A stretch of DNA of 64,000 nucleotides from Bacteroidota bacterium (GTDB taxonomy: Bacteria; Bacteroidota; Bacteroidia; J057; JADKCL01), in assembly GCA_016718825.1 (NCBI GenBank), contig JADKCL010000003.1, forward strand, positions 186,001-250,000, read 5' to 3'. The translations under genes were made by a program, and so were the position numbers. The notes beneath the pieces were generated by a model. The model saw nothing but the letters and a program-made list of their open reading frames with translations. It was not told where the DNA came from and did not search any database. Below are positions 43,079 through 52,377 of this stretch, in pieces; the first letter of the stretch is position 1, and the number at the start of each line of letters is the position of its first letter.

Positions 43079-44566
43079 TCAACTAATTTTGAATTCTTTT
43101 TCAATTTCCCTGGCAACGACATGGCCAGAGATTAAAGAGGGAGGAACGCCAGGACCAGGCACGGTCAATTGGCCCGTGTAGAAGAGGTTTCCTACCTTTT
43201 TGGATTTGATGGAAGGCTTGAGAATGGCAGTTTGACGCAGCGTATTGGCCAAGCCGTAGGCATTCCCGCGAAAGGCATGGTAATCTTGCTCAAAGTCGCG
43301 GTGGGCGTAGCTGCGCTTGTAGATCACATGTGGCCGGATCGCCTGCCCTGTGAGTTTTTCAAGCCGCTCCATGACCAAATTGTAATAGCGTTCACGGATT
43401 TCATCGTTGTCGTCACTCATTCCGGGAGCCAAAGGAATCAAGACGAACAGGTTTTCCTTGCCTTCCGGAGCGACGGATGGATCCGTCATCGAAGGCGCAC
43501 AGACATAAAAAAGCGGATTGGTCGGCCATTTCGGATCGTCGTAGATCTCTTTGGCATGCTGCTCGAAGTCGGTGTCAAAAAAGAGGTTGTGGTGCTGCAA
43601 ATTGGTCAATCGCTTGTCCACACCCAGATAAAACAATAGGCAACCGGGGGCCATGACGCGGCTGTCCCAGTATTCCTTTTTGTAGCTCTGGAATTCGGGA
43701 GCCAACAAATCGTGCTCAATGTGGTGGTAATCAGCACCTCCGACCACGATGTCTGCCTCTAGGCTACGGCCTTCGAGTTGGATGCGGCGGGCCATGCCAT
43801 TGCGCACCTCAATGCTTTTCACCTCCGAATTCAATTCAATTTGGACCCCGAGCGACTTGGCCACATCCACCATGCCTTCGACGATTTTGTACATTCCGCC
43901 CATCGGGTACCAAGTGCCCAGTGAGATGTCGGCATAGTTCATGAGGCTGTACAGCGCGGGGGTCTGCGATGGTTTTGCGCCCAGAAACAGCACAGGAAAC
44001 TCCAGCAGACTGATCAAACGTTCATCGCGAAAATATTTGCGGACATGGCGGGAAAAAGAACGGAACAATTGCAGGCGAATCGCGCCTTTGATCACCCGCC
44101 AGTCCGCAAACTCCCACAATGAACGTCCTGGTCGATAGACCAGATCTCTAATTCCTACTTCGTATTTATAGGCAGCTTCGACCAAAAATGCCTTTAGCTT
44201 GTCGGCACTGCCTTTTTCGATAGATTCAAACAACGCATACATGCCTTCCATACTCGCCGGCAGATCGACCTTGTTGTCCGGACCAAACCAGACACGATAA
44301 GAAGGATCCAAGCGCACCAATTCGTAGTAATCGCTCGTCGACTTCCCGAATTGCTCGAAAAACTTGTCAAAGACATCGGGCATCCAATACCAGCTGGGCC
44401 CCATGTCAAACACAAATCCGTCTTGCGTAAAAGTGCGCGCCCTCCCTCCTGCTTGCTCATTTTTTTCAAGGATACGCACATCATACCCTTTCTGAGCCAG
44501 ATTCGAGGCTGCTGAGAGCCCGGCAAATCCGGACCCGATGACGACGACTTTTTTACCCATTTTCAT
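43079..44566 (-). CDS. crtI: Phytoene desaturase CrtI
   Basis: FAD-dependent desaturase of 495 residues converting phytoene to lycopene. N-terminal VVVIGSGFAGLSAASNLAQK (GxGxxG), DMGPSWYWMPDVFDKFFEQF, and C-terminal NLFYTGQLTVPGPGVPPSLI. First gene of the operon crtI-crtB-idi-crtD-cruF-crtZ-crtYcd. ATG 44566 and the in-frame ATG 44560 are both plausible. No GGPP synthase gene is linked here. Confidence 0.94.
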   Translation of the reverse strand: MKMGKKVVVIGSGFAGLSAASNLAQKGYDVRILEKNEQAGGRARTFTQDGFVFDMGPSWYWMPDVFDKFFEQFGKSTSDYYELVRLDPSYRVWFGPDNKVDLPASMEGMYALFESIEKGSADKLKAFLVEAAYKYEVGIRDLVYRPGRSLWEFADWRVIKGAIRLQLFRSFSRHVRKYFRDERLISLLEFPVLFLGAKPSQTPALYSLMNYADISLGTWYPMGGMYKIVEGMVDVAKSLGVQIELNSEVKSIEVRNGMARRIQLEGRSLEADIVVGGADYHHIEHDLLAPEFQSYKKEYWDSRVMAPGCLLFYLGVDKRLTNLQHHNLFFDTDFEQHAKEIYDDPKWPTNPLFYVCAPSMTDPSVAPEGKENLFVLIPLAPGMSDDNDEIRERYYNLVMERLEKLTGQAIRPHVIYKRSYAHRDFEQDYHAFRGNAYGLANTLRQTAILKPSIKSKKVGNLFYTGQLTVPGPGVPPSLISGHVVAREIEKEFKIS

Positions 44567-44659
44567 TGTGTTGCTCTTATGACCACTGAAAAGCTAATTT
44601 TGTTTAACGATTATTTGAATTAATTAAACAATACTGACCAAATACGCCATAATTCATTG

Positions 44660-44681
44660 AATTTCAATTATATAATTTCAA
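44660..44681. promoter_or_regulatory. Direct repeat AATTTCAA upstream of the crt operon
   Basis: AATTTCAA occurs at 44660-44667 and 44674-44681, in an A+T-rich region about 95-115 bases upstream of crtI. An imperfect palindrome centred on AATTAATT lies between it and the gene. No clean TAnnTTTG box faces the operon, so an alternative sigma factor or activator site is possible. Speculative. Confidence 0.3.
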
Positions 44682-44759
44682 GCCAGAATTGCATATTTCA
44701 TTGGAATGCGGAATGTACCTGCCGGAGGTTCACCTGCTAAACCAGCGGATATAAAATGA

Positions 44760-44790
44760 AAACGGCTGGATCGAATAGATCCAGCCGTTT
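44760..44790 (-). terminator. Hairpin terminator after the MORN-like protein gene
   Basis: AAACGGCTGGATC (44760-44772) pairs perfectly with GATCCAGCCGTTT (44778-44790), 5-base loop. It lies 26 bases past the stop of the minus-strand gene ending at 44816. Confidence 0.85.
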
Positions 44791-44815
44791 CAATCAAACC
44801 TATTTTCGCAGAAAC

Positions 44816-45235
44816 CTAGTGGTTTACTTTGTTGATTTCGATGCCGAGTGTGTTGTATTCAAACCAAGTTCCGACCGCTTTTCCTGCCTCGTAGCGGCCT
44901 TCAAACTCTTTTGCACCGTTTTTGTGGTAAGAAGTCCACAGGCCTTGTTTGACGGCCTCGCCTTTCACTATCGTGTATTTTCCTTCCGATTTGACTTGTC
45001 CAGATCGGTAGTACTCCTTCCAAAGGTCAAAGGGAGCACCTTCCTTATAAATTCCCTCGCGCATTACCTGGCCGTTGTCATGGTAAAATTTCCATTCGCC
45101 AACCTTTTTCCCATTTTGGACATTTCCTTGATACTTTTTTTGACCATTCTCAAAGTAATCAGCGGTCGGCGTTTGGGCTACCGAAACCGAACAAGAGACC
45201 AAAATCAGGAATAACGCTGCGATTAATGTTTTCAT
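44816..45235 (-). CDS. Secreted MORN-like (YwqK-family) repeat protein
   Basis: Protein of 139 residues. Signal peptide (about residues 1-20, ending SVAQ) followed by four or five MORN-2-type repeats of the form YFENGQKKYQG, FYHDNGQVMREG, YYRSGQVKSEGKY and SYHKNGAKEFEGRY. Such repeats occur in YwqK-type proteins, sometimes annotated as antitoxins, but the signal peptide argues for an envelope protein. Monocistronic with its own terminator. Confidence 0.75.
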   Translation of the reverse strand: MKTLIAALFLILVSCSVSVAQTPTADYFENGQKKYQGNVQNGKKVGEWKFYHDNGQVMREGIYKEGAPFDLWKEYYRSGQVKSEGKYTIVKGEAVKQGLWTSYHKNGAKEFEGRYEAGKAVGTWFEYNTLGIEINKVNH

Positions 45236-45335
45236 ACCTCAAATTACGGATGAAAGCAGCAAGCGTTGGCGGTCGTAATCCACAATCGCGGCGGAAACGG
45301 CCCAAATTGACGACAATCGGCTTAGCGCAGCACTG

Positions 45336-46460
45336 TCACTGGGCACCCCATTTTTTGACAATTTCGGCGTAATCCTTTTCGAGGTCTGTTGCTGTGACGT
45401 TTTTGGAGCGGATGATTCCCTTGGCGTCCAACAAAAAGGAGACCGGGATGCTTTGAACCTTGAACTGTGCGATTTCTGGCGAACTCCAGCTCGCGTTGCC
45501 GAGCATTTGGCCTTTCCAATCCAAGCCATTTTCCTTCACTGCTTTCAACCAAGGCTCCTTGATATCGTCAATCGAAAAAGTCAGGATTTCGATGGGCACT
45601 TCCGGATGGGCATGGCGCCATTCTCCAAGGCGTTTGGCTTCCATCTGACCCAGACCACAAAAAGAGGCCCATATATAAAGGTATGTGACCTTGCCTCTGC
45701 TGTCGGAAAGTGAAACCGAATCCCCGCTGATGTCGGCAGCGATAAAATCCGTCGCCTCATATCGAATGAAATCCACGCCCATTTTTTCGATTTCATGGTC
45801 GATATGGTTCAAGAACGGCGACTTTTCACCTGCTGATTTCCGGCGCTCCAAAAACTGCTGCAAATAATAGAAATCACCTTGTGGATTCAAGGTCGAGGCC
45901 GCGTACCAAGCCGAACCCGCGTGCGGGACCGTGTCTGCATACGCACGCACAAATTCGCGGTAGCCATGCAACGCCAGATCAGAAGTCGATTCCTGTATCA
46001 CCCAACGCTCACGATCATTTGCTTGGTTCATGTTTTGAAGCTTCCGGTATTCACGGCTGTACTCGGATCTTAGCCGGTTCCGCACGTTGGAAAATGCTTG
46101 CAAGGAGGCCGTTCTTGCACTTCCCAGCACTTTGCCATTCGCAAGTTGACCGGAATTGGCTGTGACGGTGAGGTGGTCGTTCATCGGCACGAGCATCATG
46201 CTTTGATTGTTGGAAAGGCGCAGTGTGAAAATCTGGTTGGAATCTGCTGGATGCCGCAATGAGAATTTCCCTTCTGAATCTGTTTTCGTCGAATCCACTG
46301 TTTGAAAGCCGGTTGGGCCAACAAGGTCAAGAAAAACTGCACCTTCTGGGTATTCTGCAATCGTACCTTCGATTTCGAATTCGGACTCGCTTTTGGGTTG
46401 ATTGCAGGAAAAAAGCAGCAAAATGGAGAGTAAAGCACCAATGGAAACTGTCTTTTTCAT
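45336..46460 (-). CDS. TlpA-like thioredoxin-fold lipoprotein with CGLG instead of CxxC
   Basis: Protein of 374 residues. Lipobox LLLFSC near residue 19; an N-terminal beta-rich DUF4369-like domain (about 30-120); a helical linker; and a C-terminal thioredoxin fold (about 240-374) with VTYLYIWASFCGLGQMEAKR and the cis-Pro region QSIPVSFLLDAKG. In TlpA/ResA proteins the active site is WC-x-x-C; here the second Cys is Gly, leaving a single Cys. The domain could not cycle as a dithiol oxidoreductase, so it may be a monothiol or binding protein. Confidence 0.82.
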   Translation of the reverse strand: MKKTVSIGALLSILLLFSCNQPKSESEFEIEGTIAEYPEGAVFLDLVGPTGFQTVDSTKTDSEGKFSLRHPADSNQIFTLRLSNNQSMMLVPMNDHLTVTANSGQLANGKVLGSARTASLQAFSNVRNRLRSEYSREYRKLQNMNQANDRERWVIQESTSDLALHGYREFVRAYADTVPHAGSAWYAASTLNPQGDFYYLQQFLERRKSAGEKSPFLNHIDHEIEKMGVDFIRYEATDFIAADISGDSVSLSDSRGKVTYLYIWASFCGLGQMEAKRLGEWRHAHPEVPIEILTFSIDDIKEPWLKAVKENGLDWKGQMLGNASWSSPEIAQFKVQSIPVSFLLDAKGIIRSKNVTATDLEKDYAEIVKKWGAQ

Positions 46461-46550
46461 GCGTTGATCAATCGAATTGACGTCAAAAATAAGAGAATTC
46501 CTGAATCAGGGGAGATTCAATTTCTTGGGAACGATTCTCAGCCTGCGGAT

Positions 46551-47333
46551 TTATCCGAGGAGCCCATACCGCGAAGCCAGTTGCACCGCTTCCATACTGT
46601 TCCCTGCATCGAGTTTCTCTAAAATCCGTTGACGGTGGGTGTTGACAGTATGGACGGAAATGGAAAGCAAATCTGAAATTTCCTTACTGAGATGGCCTTG
46701 CTGAATGAGGGACAGCACTTCCCGCTCGCGAGAAGTAAGTTTTGCCTTTTCTGTTCCGCTTTGACCTTGGGCTTTTGGAATTTCAGCAACTTGACCCGTT
46801 CTGTAATTGACGAGCGTGCTTTGGACCCCAAGGTCGCTGCCTTGGCGCGGCGAAATGTCGAGAACACTCAGCGTAAGCCAAACATTGCCCTGCGCATCCA
46901 ATTCCAGCGGTTGGTGCTGCTCCACAATGCGGATATAGTTTGCTTCATGACTCAGAATTCTGTATTCTGTAATCGCCTTAAAATCATTTCGATCTGCGAT
47001 TGGAAGCGCAAAGAAAAACTCTAGCGTAGAGATTCCGCGGGCGATGAGCACGGGATAATCCTCGGGATGAATCCTTGAATCGAAATATTCTGTGCCCTCG
47101 TTTTGGATTCTGTCGTGGTCATACCCAAAAAGCGATTCGAAGTTGTAAGAGGCAAACACATGCTCCCGACGGTTCATGTCAAAAACCGATACACCGCTGT
47201 TTTTGATAGCTGCAAGCTGCTCCAACATCGGCCGCGCGCTCTCCAGCTTGGCATAATCCAAGCCGGCTGGATCGAGCTGCTGTCGCTCCAACAATTCAAA
47301 ATAGCGCATTTGCAATGCTTGCAACTCTGACAT
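46551..47333 (-). CDS. PAS domain and LuxR-type HTH transcription regulator
   Basis: Protein of 260 residues. A PAS-like sensor region (about residues 35-165) includes FDMNRREHVFASYNFESLFG. A C-terminal LuxR/FixJ helix-turn-helix (about 195-255) contains TSREREVLSLIQQGHLSKEI and SVHTVNTHRQRILEKLDAG. No receiver domain, so it is not a classic response regulator. The promoter at 47338-47371 puts the start of transcription at the ATG. Targets unknown; the TlpA-like gene lies downstream on the same strand after 90 bases. Confidence 0.86.
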   Translation of the reverse strand: MSELQALQMRYFELLERQQLDPAGLDYAKLESARPMLEQLAAIKNSGVSVFDMNRREHVFASYNFESLFGYDHDRIQNEGTEYFDSRIHPEDYPVLIARGISTLEFFFALPIADRNDFKAITEYRILSHEANYIRIVEQHQPLELDAQGNVWLTLSVLDISPRQGSDLGVQSTLVNYRTGQVAEIPKAQGQSGTEKAKLTSREREVLSLIQQGHLSKEISDLLSISVHTVNTHRQRILEKLDAGNSMEAVQLASRYGLLG

Positions 47334-47337
47334 GCCC

Positions 47338-47371
47338 CAAAGATACTGATTGATCAGTATTGCCGGGCAAA
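47338..47371 (-). promoter_or_regulatory. Promoter of the PAS-LuxR gene (TTTG-N22-TATCTTTG), leaderless
   Basis: Minus-strand -7 box TATCTTTG at 47345-47338 with TTTG at 47371-47368 upstream, spacer 22 bases, slightly long. Only 4 bases separate the box from the ATG at 47333. Confidence 0.6.
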
Positions 47372-47428
47372 CAAGGCTTGGACTGATTTGCCTTAGGATT
47401 CAAAAACGCGAAATCCAAGGTAAAATCA

Positions 47429-49051
47429 ATGAAAAAACAGCAACGGATTCACCCCGAATATCCAAAACGCATGCTGCGTATGACCATGCTGATCACGGGA
47501 CTAACCCTCTTGGGGTTTCGTGCAGCGGGCCAAGGCATTCCGCCGTTTGCAGATCTGCATTGCCATTCATTTCTGAAGCCATTCTACTCCGGATGGGGCA
47601 ATCCTTGGGAATTTCATGAACATGAATGCCCAACGACTTCCTACGACATGGTCCTGGAAAAAGCAGGTTCGGTTCCGAAATTCACCCAAAGCAACTTCGA
47701 ATCCATGCTCCTCGGCAATGTCAAAGTGGCCTACCTTTCCTTGACGCCGCTGGAATACGAGATGCGCCATCCAAAGATCTTCCGTGACCTTGAAAAATTG
47801 CGCAACAGCTACGCCTGCATGGCAGGCATCACACCCAATTGGGAATTTTTCCTTGACAAAAAGGTCGATTATTGGCAGGAATTGATGGCCAATATGCAAC
47901 AACTCATCCGCGGCAACCGACAACCATTCGTAGCCGGGAAAGACACCCTTTTTTACGAAGTCGTTGGTTCAGGAAGTCAATTGCAGCGCGTTTTGGGGCA
48001 AAAGAATCGGCTGGCGGTCATCTTGAGCATCGAAGGGGCCCATTGCCTCGGTCAAGGCCCGCTGACGCCCGAATTGCTCGCTTCGGCAGACTATCAGGAA
48101 GAAATTCTAGAGCATGTCGACGTACTCAAAGGCATTCGACCAATGAATGCGGAGGGCGAAATGCTGCCGTTCCCGGTTTGTGTGATGACCCTGAACCATT
48201 TTATGTGGAATGGATTGAGCGGGCACGCCAAAACGTTCGGGCAGGTGGAGGGCTATTTGCTCGATCAAACGGAAGGAATGAATACAGGAGTGACGCCCTT
48301 GGGCGAAAAGGTGATCCGGCGGCTGCTCGACAAGGACCAAGGTCGTCGCATTCTCATCGATGTCAAGCACATGGGAGTCGAATCCCGGAGATGGTACTAT
48401 CGACATCTGGCGGAGCGCCGTTTGAATGGCGACACGATACCCGTGGTTGCGACGCATTGCGGCATCGCCGGCAATAGCTGGTGGACCATTGCGACTGCGC
48501 GTAACGGCAACGACCAAAACAAGGTGAGTTGGCTGCATCAGGCGCCGATTGCAATGTTTGATGAAGATGTGCACGAAATTTTCGCAACGCATGGCATCCT
48601 TGGGCTGATGCTCGACAAGTACCGCTGCGGCGGCGCACTTGGCAATGCCCTCGTCGATGAAACGCGGGAAGGTTCCATTCAACGCCGCAAAGCCTATATC
48701 CACCTTCTCGTAGCCAATATGCTGGAGGTGGTGGATGTCATCAAATGCAAGGAGGCTTGGGACATCATCGCACTAGGCAGCGATTTTGACGGGATGATCA
48801 ATGCCATGGAACCGTATGACCAAGCGATCAAATTGCCCACGCTGCGCGACGACTTGATCGCCTATTTCGAGGCTCCCGAGGATATTTTTGACCTTTTTCC
48901 CAAGCGGAAGGTTCAGCGTTATATGTTTGGGCTCAGCGCCGAGGAGATTGTCAACAAAGTCATGGGCGGCAATTTGCTGGTCTTCACCAAACGTATGCTG
49001 GACCAAGAAATTGCATCTGGACAAGCGGCGGAAGGGAAAAGTGAAAAGTGA
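47429..49051 (+). CDS. M19 membrane dipeptidase-family protein (paralog 1)
   Basis: Protein of 540 residues with a probable signal peptide (to about residue 34, AAGQ). Metal ligands of the renal-dipeptidase family are visible: DLHCHSFLK (first pair), SIEGAHCLG (bridging Glu), LIDVKHMG (His), VVATHCGIAG (His) and LGSDFDGMINAME (Asp). M19 enzymes cleave dipeptides or amidohydrolase-type substrates with two zinc ions. A second homolog lies at 53048. The last codons run into heptad array R4. Confidence 0.85.
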   Translation: MKKQQRIHPEYPKRMLRMTMLITGLTLLGFRAAGQGIPPFADLHCHSFLKPFYSGWGNPWEFHEHECPTTSYDMVLEKAGSVPKFTQSNFESMLLGNVKVAYLSLTPLEYEMRHPKIFRDLEKLRNSYACMAGITPNWEFFLDKKVDYWQELMANMQQLIRGNRQPFVAGKDTLFYEVVGSGSQLQRVLGQKNRLAVILSIEGAHCLGQGPLTPELLASADYQEEILEHVDVLKGIRPMNAEGEMLPFPVCVMTLNHFMWNGLSGHAKTFGQVEGYLLDQTEGMNTGVTPLGEKVIRRLLDKDQGRRILIDVKHMGVESRRWYYRHLAERRLNGDTIPVVATHCGIAGNSWWTIATARNGNDQNKVSWLHQAPIAMFDEDVHEIFATHGILGLMLDKYRCGGALGNALVDETREGSIQRRKAYIHLLVANMLEVVDVIKCKEAWDIIALGSDFDGMINAMEPYDQAIKLPTLRDDLIAYFEAPEDIFDLFPKRKVQRYMFGLSAEEIVNKVMGGNLLVFTKRMLDQEIASGQAAEGKSEK

Positions 49052-49071
49052 AAAGCTAAAAGTGAAAAGTT
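49037..49071 (+). repeat. Heptad tandem array R4
   Basis: Five 7-base units AAAAGTG, AAAAGTG, AAAAGCT, AAAAGTG, AAAAGTT, overlapping the stop codon of the M19 gene. Same period as the arrays R1-R3 but without a complementary arm, and it lies between two genes on the same strand. Confidence 0.75.
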
Positions 49072-49226
49072 GTGATTCTTGCTTTGCGGAATGCGATGGG
49101 AATCGTGCGGTCCATTCCGTTTGATGGGAGTCCAATTTGTCGACAAGGCTCCATGAGATGACGTTAAATTCCTTTGCGATGATTTTGCATGTGGCTTTTC
49201 CAATTCGGTAGCGTTATTTTGCAGGT

Positions 49227-50426
49227 ATGAGCACATTGATCACGCCGTCGGAAGCCTTGGCATCGACCCTCGCCGGGGTGCAGCCGTTGGGTACCGAAAA
49301 AATGGACTTGCAAAATGCCTTGGGCCGTGTTTTAGCTGCCGATGTTTTGGCACCGATCGACCATCCGATTTTTGATCAGACTGCGGTGGATGGCTATGCT
49401 TTCCGATTCGCGGATTGGGAAATGGGCAATCCTTTGTTGGTTTCGGATCACATTCGTGCGGGAGATGCTGGCGAACGGGTTTTGGGGCCGCGTGAATGTA
49501 GCAGGATTTTTACTGGCGCCCCGCTGCCTCCGGGCGCGGATACCACTGTGATGCAGGAACTTACAGATCGCGAGGGGAATCTCCTGCAGATTCGTGACGC
49601 AGGCTTACGGTTGGGTGGGAATGTGCGTCGTGCGGGCGAGCAAATCCGTGCAGACGCGCTTGCACTTTCGCAGGGACAGCGCCTGAACGCAGGAGGAATC
49701 GGCTTTTTGGCATCGTTGGGAATAAAATATGTGGAGGTATTCCAGCGCCCGAGGGTCCACATCATAGTCACCGGCGACGAATTTGCCAAGACAGAAGCGG
49801 AGTTTCAGCGCGGCAAAATCTACGAATCGAATGGGCAGATGCTCAAGGCTGCTTTGCAAAGCCGGGGCATCTCCGCCGAATTCACTCTCTGCAAAGACGA
49901 TCCAGCAGTTATGGCCGAAATGGTCAAGCTCAAGTCGTCGGAATGCGATCTGCTGATCCTCACCGGAGGCGTTTCTGTCGGGGATTTTGACTTCAGCCGC
50001 GGCGCTTTGGAGGCGAATGCATTCGAAGTCATTTACCATCAAGTCGCCCAAAAACCCGGCAAGCCCTTGCTTTACTGCGCTCGAACTCAACAGCGGGCAT
50101 TTGGACTTCCGGGAAATCCAAGGGCTGTGCTGATGTGCTACCACCTCTATGTTTGGCCACTTTTGGACCTGTTGGAAGGGCAAAAGAGGACGGGATTGCC
50201 TTCGCTGGAATTGCCGTTGGCAACCCCCTACCGCCGCAAACCCGATGGCAAAGTTCATTTCGTCACGGGCAAACTCACGACGCAAGGACTCCAAATCGAA
50301 GGCGGGCAGCAATCGCATATGCTTCAGAGCTTCGCAGAAGCCAATTTGATCGTAGAACTGCCGGCCGGCCCCGAATCGTTTGCCGCAGGAGATGTCGTGA
50401 AATGCTATTGGCTTCCGCAGGTCTGA
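49227..50426 (+). CDS. moeA: Molybdopterin molybdenumtransferase MoeA
   Basis: Protein of 399 residues that inserts molybdate into adenylylated molybdopterin. Conserved: DQTAVDGYAFR (about residues 51-61), GAPLPPGADTTVMQE, the MoCF domain with LLILTGGVSVGDFDFSRGAL (about 247-266), and KPLLYCARTQQRAFGLPGNP. Stand-alone: no other Mo-cofactor gene is in the window. TTATTTTG, one mismatch from the -7 box, ends 5 bases before the ATG. Confidence 0.93.
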   Translation: MSTLITPSEALASTLAGVQPLGTEKMDLQNALGRVLAADVLAPIDHPIFDQTAVDGYAFRFADWEMGNPLLVSDHIRAGDAGERVLGPRECSRIFTGAPLPPGADTTVMQELTDREGNLLQIRDAGLRLGGNVRRAGEQIRADALALSQGQRLNAGGIGFLASLGIKYVEVFQRPRVHIIVTGDEFAKTEAEFQRGKIYESNGQMLKAALQSRGISAEFTLCKDDPAVMAEMVKLKSSECDLLILTGGVSVGDFDFSRGALEANAFEVIYHQVAQKPGKPLLYCARTQQRAFGLPGNPRAVLMCYHLYVWPLLDLLEGQKRTGLPSLELPLATPYRRKPDGKVHFVTGKLTTQGLQIEGGQQSHMLQSFAEANLIVELPAGPESFAAGDVVKCYWLPQV

Positions 50427-50541
50427 TTCGGAATTACTGCGCAGGCCCAACTTATCCACATTTGCCTTTTCCCGATACCAAGGTCAAACCCAAAAAAGGT
50501 AGATTCGCGCTTATTGTGTTTGAATCAAAAACCGATACACT

Positions 50542-51774
50542 ATGCAAGGAGAAAAAATAAGCATCCAAAATGGGGTGCTGCAGGTTCCCGACCAACCGAT
50601 CATTCCATTTATCGAAGGTGACGGCACGGGTCCCGATATCTGGGCAGCTTCTGTCCGCGTGCTCGACGCCGCCGTCGAAATCGCCTATGGTGGCAAGCGT
50701 AAGATTCATTGGAAGGAAGTTTTGGCAGGTCAAAAGGCTTTCGATACAACCGGAAGCTGGTTGCCTGAGCAAACAATGGCTGATTTCCGCGAGTATCTCG
50801 TGGGCATCAAAGGTCCATTGACCACTCCGGTTGGCGGCGGCATCCGTTCGCTGAACGTGGCTTTGCGTCAAGAGCTTGACCTCTATGTCTGCTTGCGCCC
50901 TGTGGAGTATTTCACTGGTACGCCAAGCCCGGTCAAGGAGCCTGAGAAGGTGAATATGGTGATCTTCCGCGAAAACTCCGAAGACATCTATGCCGGTATC
51001 GAATTCAAGGAAGGCAGCGACGACGCCAAGAAGTTCTTGGAATTGCTCAAGGAGCATTTTGGCGCACGTTTCAGCAAGATCCGTTTCCCTGAAACGAGCG
51101 GCATCGGCATCAAGCCTGCCTCCAAAGAAGGAACGCGCCGCCTGTTCAAGGCTGCGATGGACTACGCCATTCGCCACAAGCGGAAAAACGTGACGATCGT
51201 GCACAAAGGCAACATCATGAAATTCACCGAAGGTGCATTCATGGAGTGGTCCTATGAAATGGCCCGCGAAGATTACGGCGGCACCTTGATCGACGGTGGT
51301 CCTTGGACCAAAGTGGTCACCAAAGACGGCCACGAAATCGTGGTGAAAGACGTGATTGCCGATGCATTTTTGCAGCAGATCCTGCTGCGTCCGGCCGAAT
51401 ATGACGTCATTGCCTGCATGAACCTCAACGGGGACTACATCAGCGACGCACTTGCAGCCCAAATCGGCGGCATCGGCATCGCTCCTGGCGCCAACATCAA
51501 CTACGTCAATGGCGCGGCGATTTTCGAAGCGACCCACGGTACCGCTCCAAAATACGCTGGTCTTGACAAGGTGAATCCCGGTTCGGTGATCCTTTCGGGC
51601 GCCATGATGCTGGAATATCTGGGTTGGATCGAAGCCAAAAACCTGATCCACAGCGGACTCGCCAAGGCGATTTCGTCCAAGCGTGTCACCTACGACTTCG
51701 AACGTTTGATGGAAGGCGCGACCTTGCTCAAGTGTTCGGAATTTGGTGACGAGATCATCAAGAATATGAAGTAA
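50542..51774 (+). CDS. icd: Isocitrate dehydrogenase (NADP-type)
   Basis: TCA-cycle enzyme of 410 residues oxidising isocitrate to 2-oxoglutarate. Visible: [16 protein letters not shown], the substrate/phosphorylation-loop region [49 protein letters not shown] and [20 protein letters not shown]. It matches the E. coli-type homodimeric enzyme by length and motifs. Strong terminator at 51799. Confidence 0.96.
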   Translation: MQGEKISIQNGVLQVPDQPIIPFIEGDGTGPDIWAASVRVLDAAVEIAYGGKRKIHWKEVLAGQKAFDTTGSWLPEQTMADFREYLVGIKGPLTTPVGGGIRSLNVALRQELDLYVCLRPVEYFTGTPSPVKEPEKVNMVIFRENSEDIYAGIEFKEGSDDAKKFLELLKEHFGARFSKIRFPETSGIGIKPASKEGTRRLFKAAMDYAIRHKRKNVTIVHKGNIMKFTEGAFMEWSYEMAREDYGGTLIDGGPWTKVVTKDGHEIVVKDVIADAFLQQILLRPAEYDVIACMNLNGDYISDALAAQIGGIGIAPGANINYVNGAAIFEATHGTAPKYAGLDKVNPGSVILSGAMMLEYLGWIEAKNLIHSGLAKAISSKRVTYDFERLMEGATLLKCSEFGDEIIKNMK

Positions 51775-51798
51775 GCCTGTTTTGAGGCAATTTGATGG

Positions 51799-51838
51799 CA
51801 GCCAGAAAGGGGATTTTTCCTTTTTCTGGCTGTTTTTT
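51799..51838 (+). terminator. Rho-independent terminator of icd
   Basis: CAGCCAGAAA (51799-51808) pairs with TTTCTGGCTG (51823-51832), followed directly by six T (51833-51838). It lies 25 bases after the icd stop. Confidence 0.92.
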
Positions 51839-51932
51839 ATCGAGAAACTTTGTTTCGTTTATTTCGTTAGTAACAATAAATTTTACATTAACAAAGTTAA
51901 CCAAACGGGACATACAAAACCCACAGATCCAA

Positions 51933-52377
51933 AAAATTGGCGCGAGATCGCTTTCTAGATTACCAAGGCCACCCAACGACAACTTCCAACACAAGGCATC
52001 ATCGCTGGGATCTTCGATTGAGGAGACAGGAGACTTTGAACTTGCTAAGGCGACATTGGAGATGTTCATGAGCATCCTATCCAATATGGCAGAAGGCAAA
52101 ACGGTCTCCATTGTTCCATCAGAGTCTGAACTCAGCACACAACAGGCCGCCGATATGCTGAATGTCTCCCGTCCCCATTTGGTGAAGCTGATCGAGAGGT
52201 CATTGGCCAAGGATTCCCTTCAAGAAAGTGGGCAATCCATCACAAGCTGCAGCTAAAGGCCTTGTGGCCAATCGAAAAATGCTGGGTTCAACGTTCAAGA
52301 AAGCTTCAATTTCTCGCCAATCAAGCCCAGGTTGGGCCTGGGCTTCGAACGAATCCATGAACTAAATCTGGTGATAC
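51933..52377 (+). pseudogene. Decayed excisionase-family antitoxin gene (HTH_17 type, partner of PIN toxins)
   Basis: One frame encodes a helical stretch ending MAEGKTVSIVPSESELS followed by the HTH TQQAADMLNVSRPHLVKLIE (52137-52196), the hallmark of excisionase-type antitoxins paired with PIN-domain toxins. The next family block, IPFKKVGN, appears only after a frameshift (about 52197-52240). A further shift gives HHKLQLKAL and, later, KLQFLANQAQ, resembling the C-terminal end. So at least two frameshifts disrupt the gene. No start codon is obvious at the left end, and no PIN toxin can be read downstream. Confidence 0.6.

Noticed and set aside
44816..45235. Toxin-antitoxin system for the YwqK-like gene
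   Set aside because: It has a signal peptide, its own terminator and no neighbouring toxin; the repeats alone do not support the antitoxin label.
51792..51932. N-terminal extension of the antitoxin frame
   Set aside because: It would start inside the icd terminator, and its residues do not fit the family.
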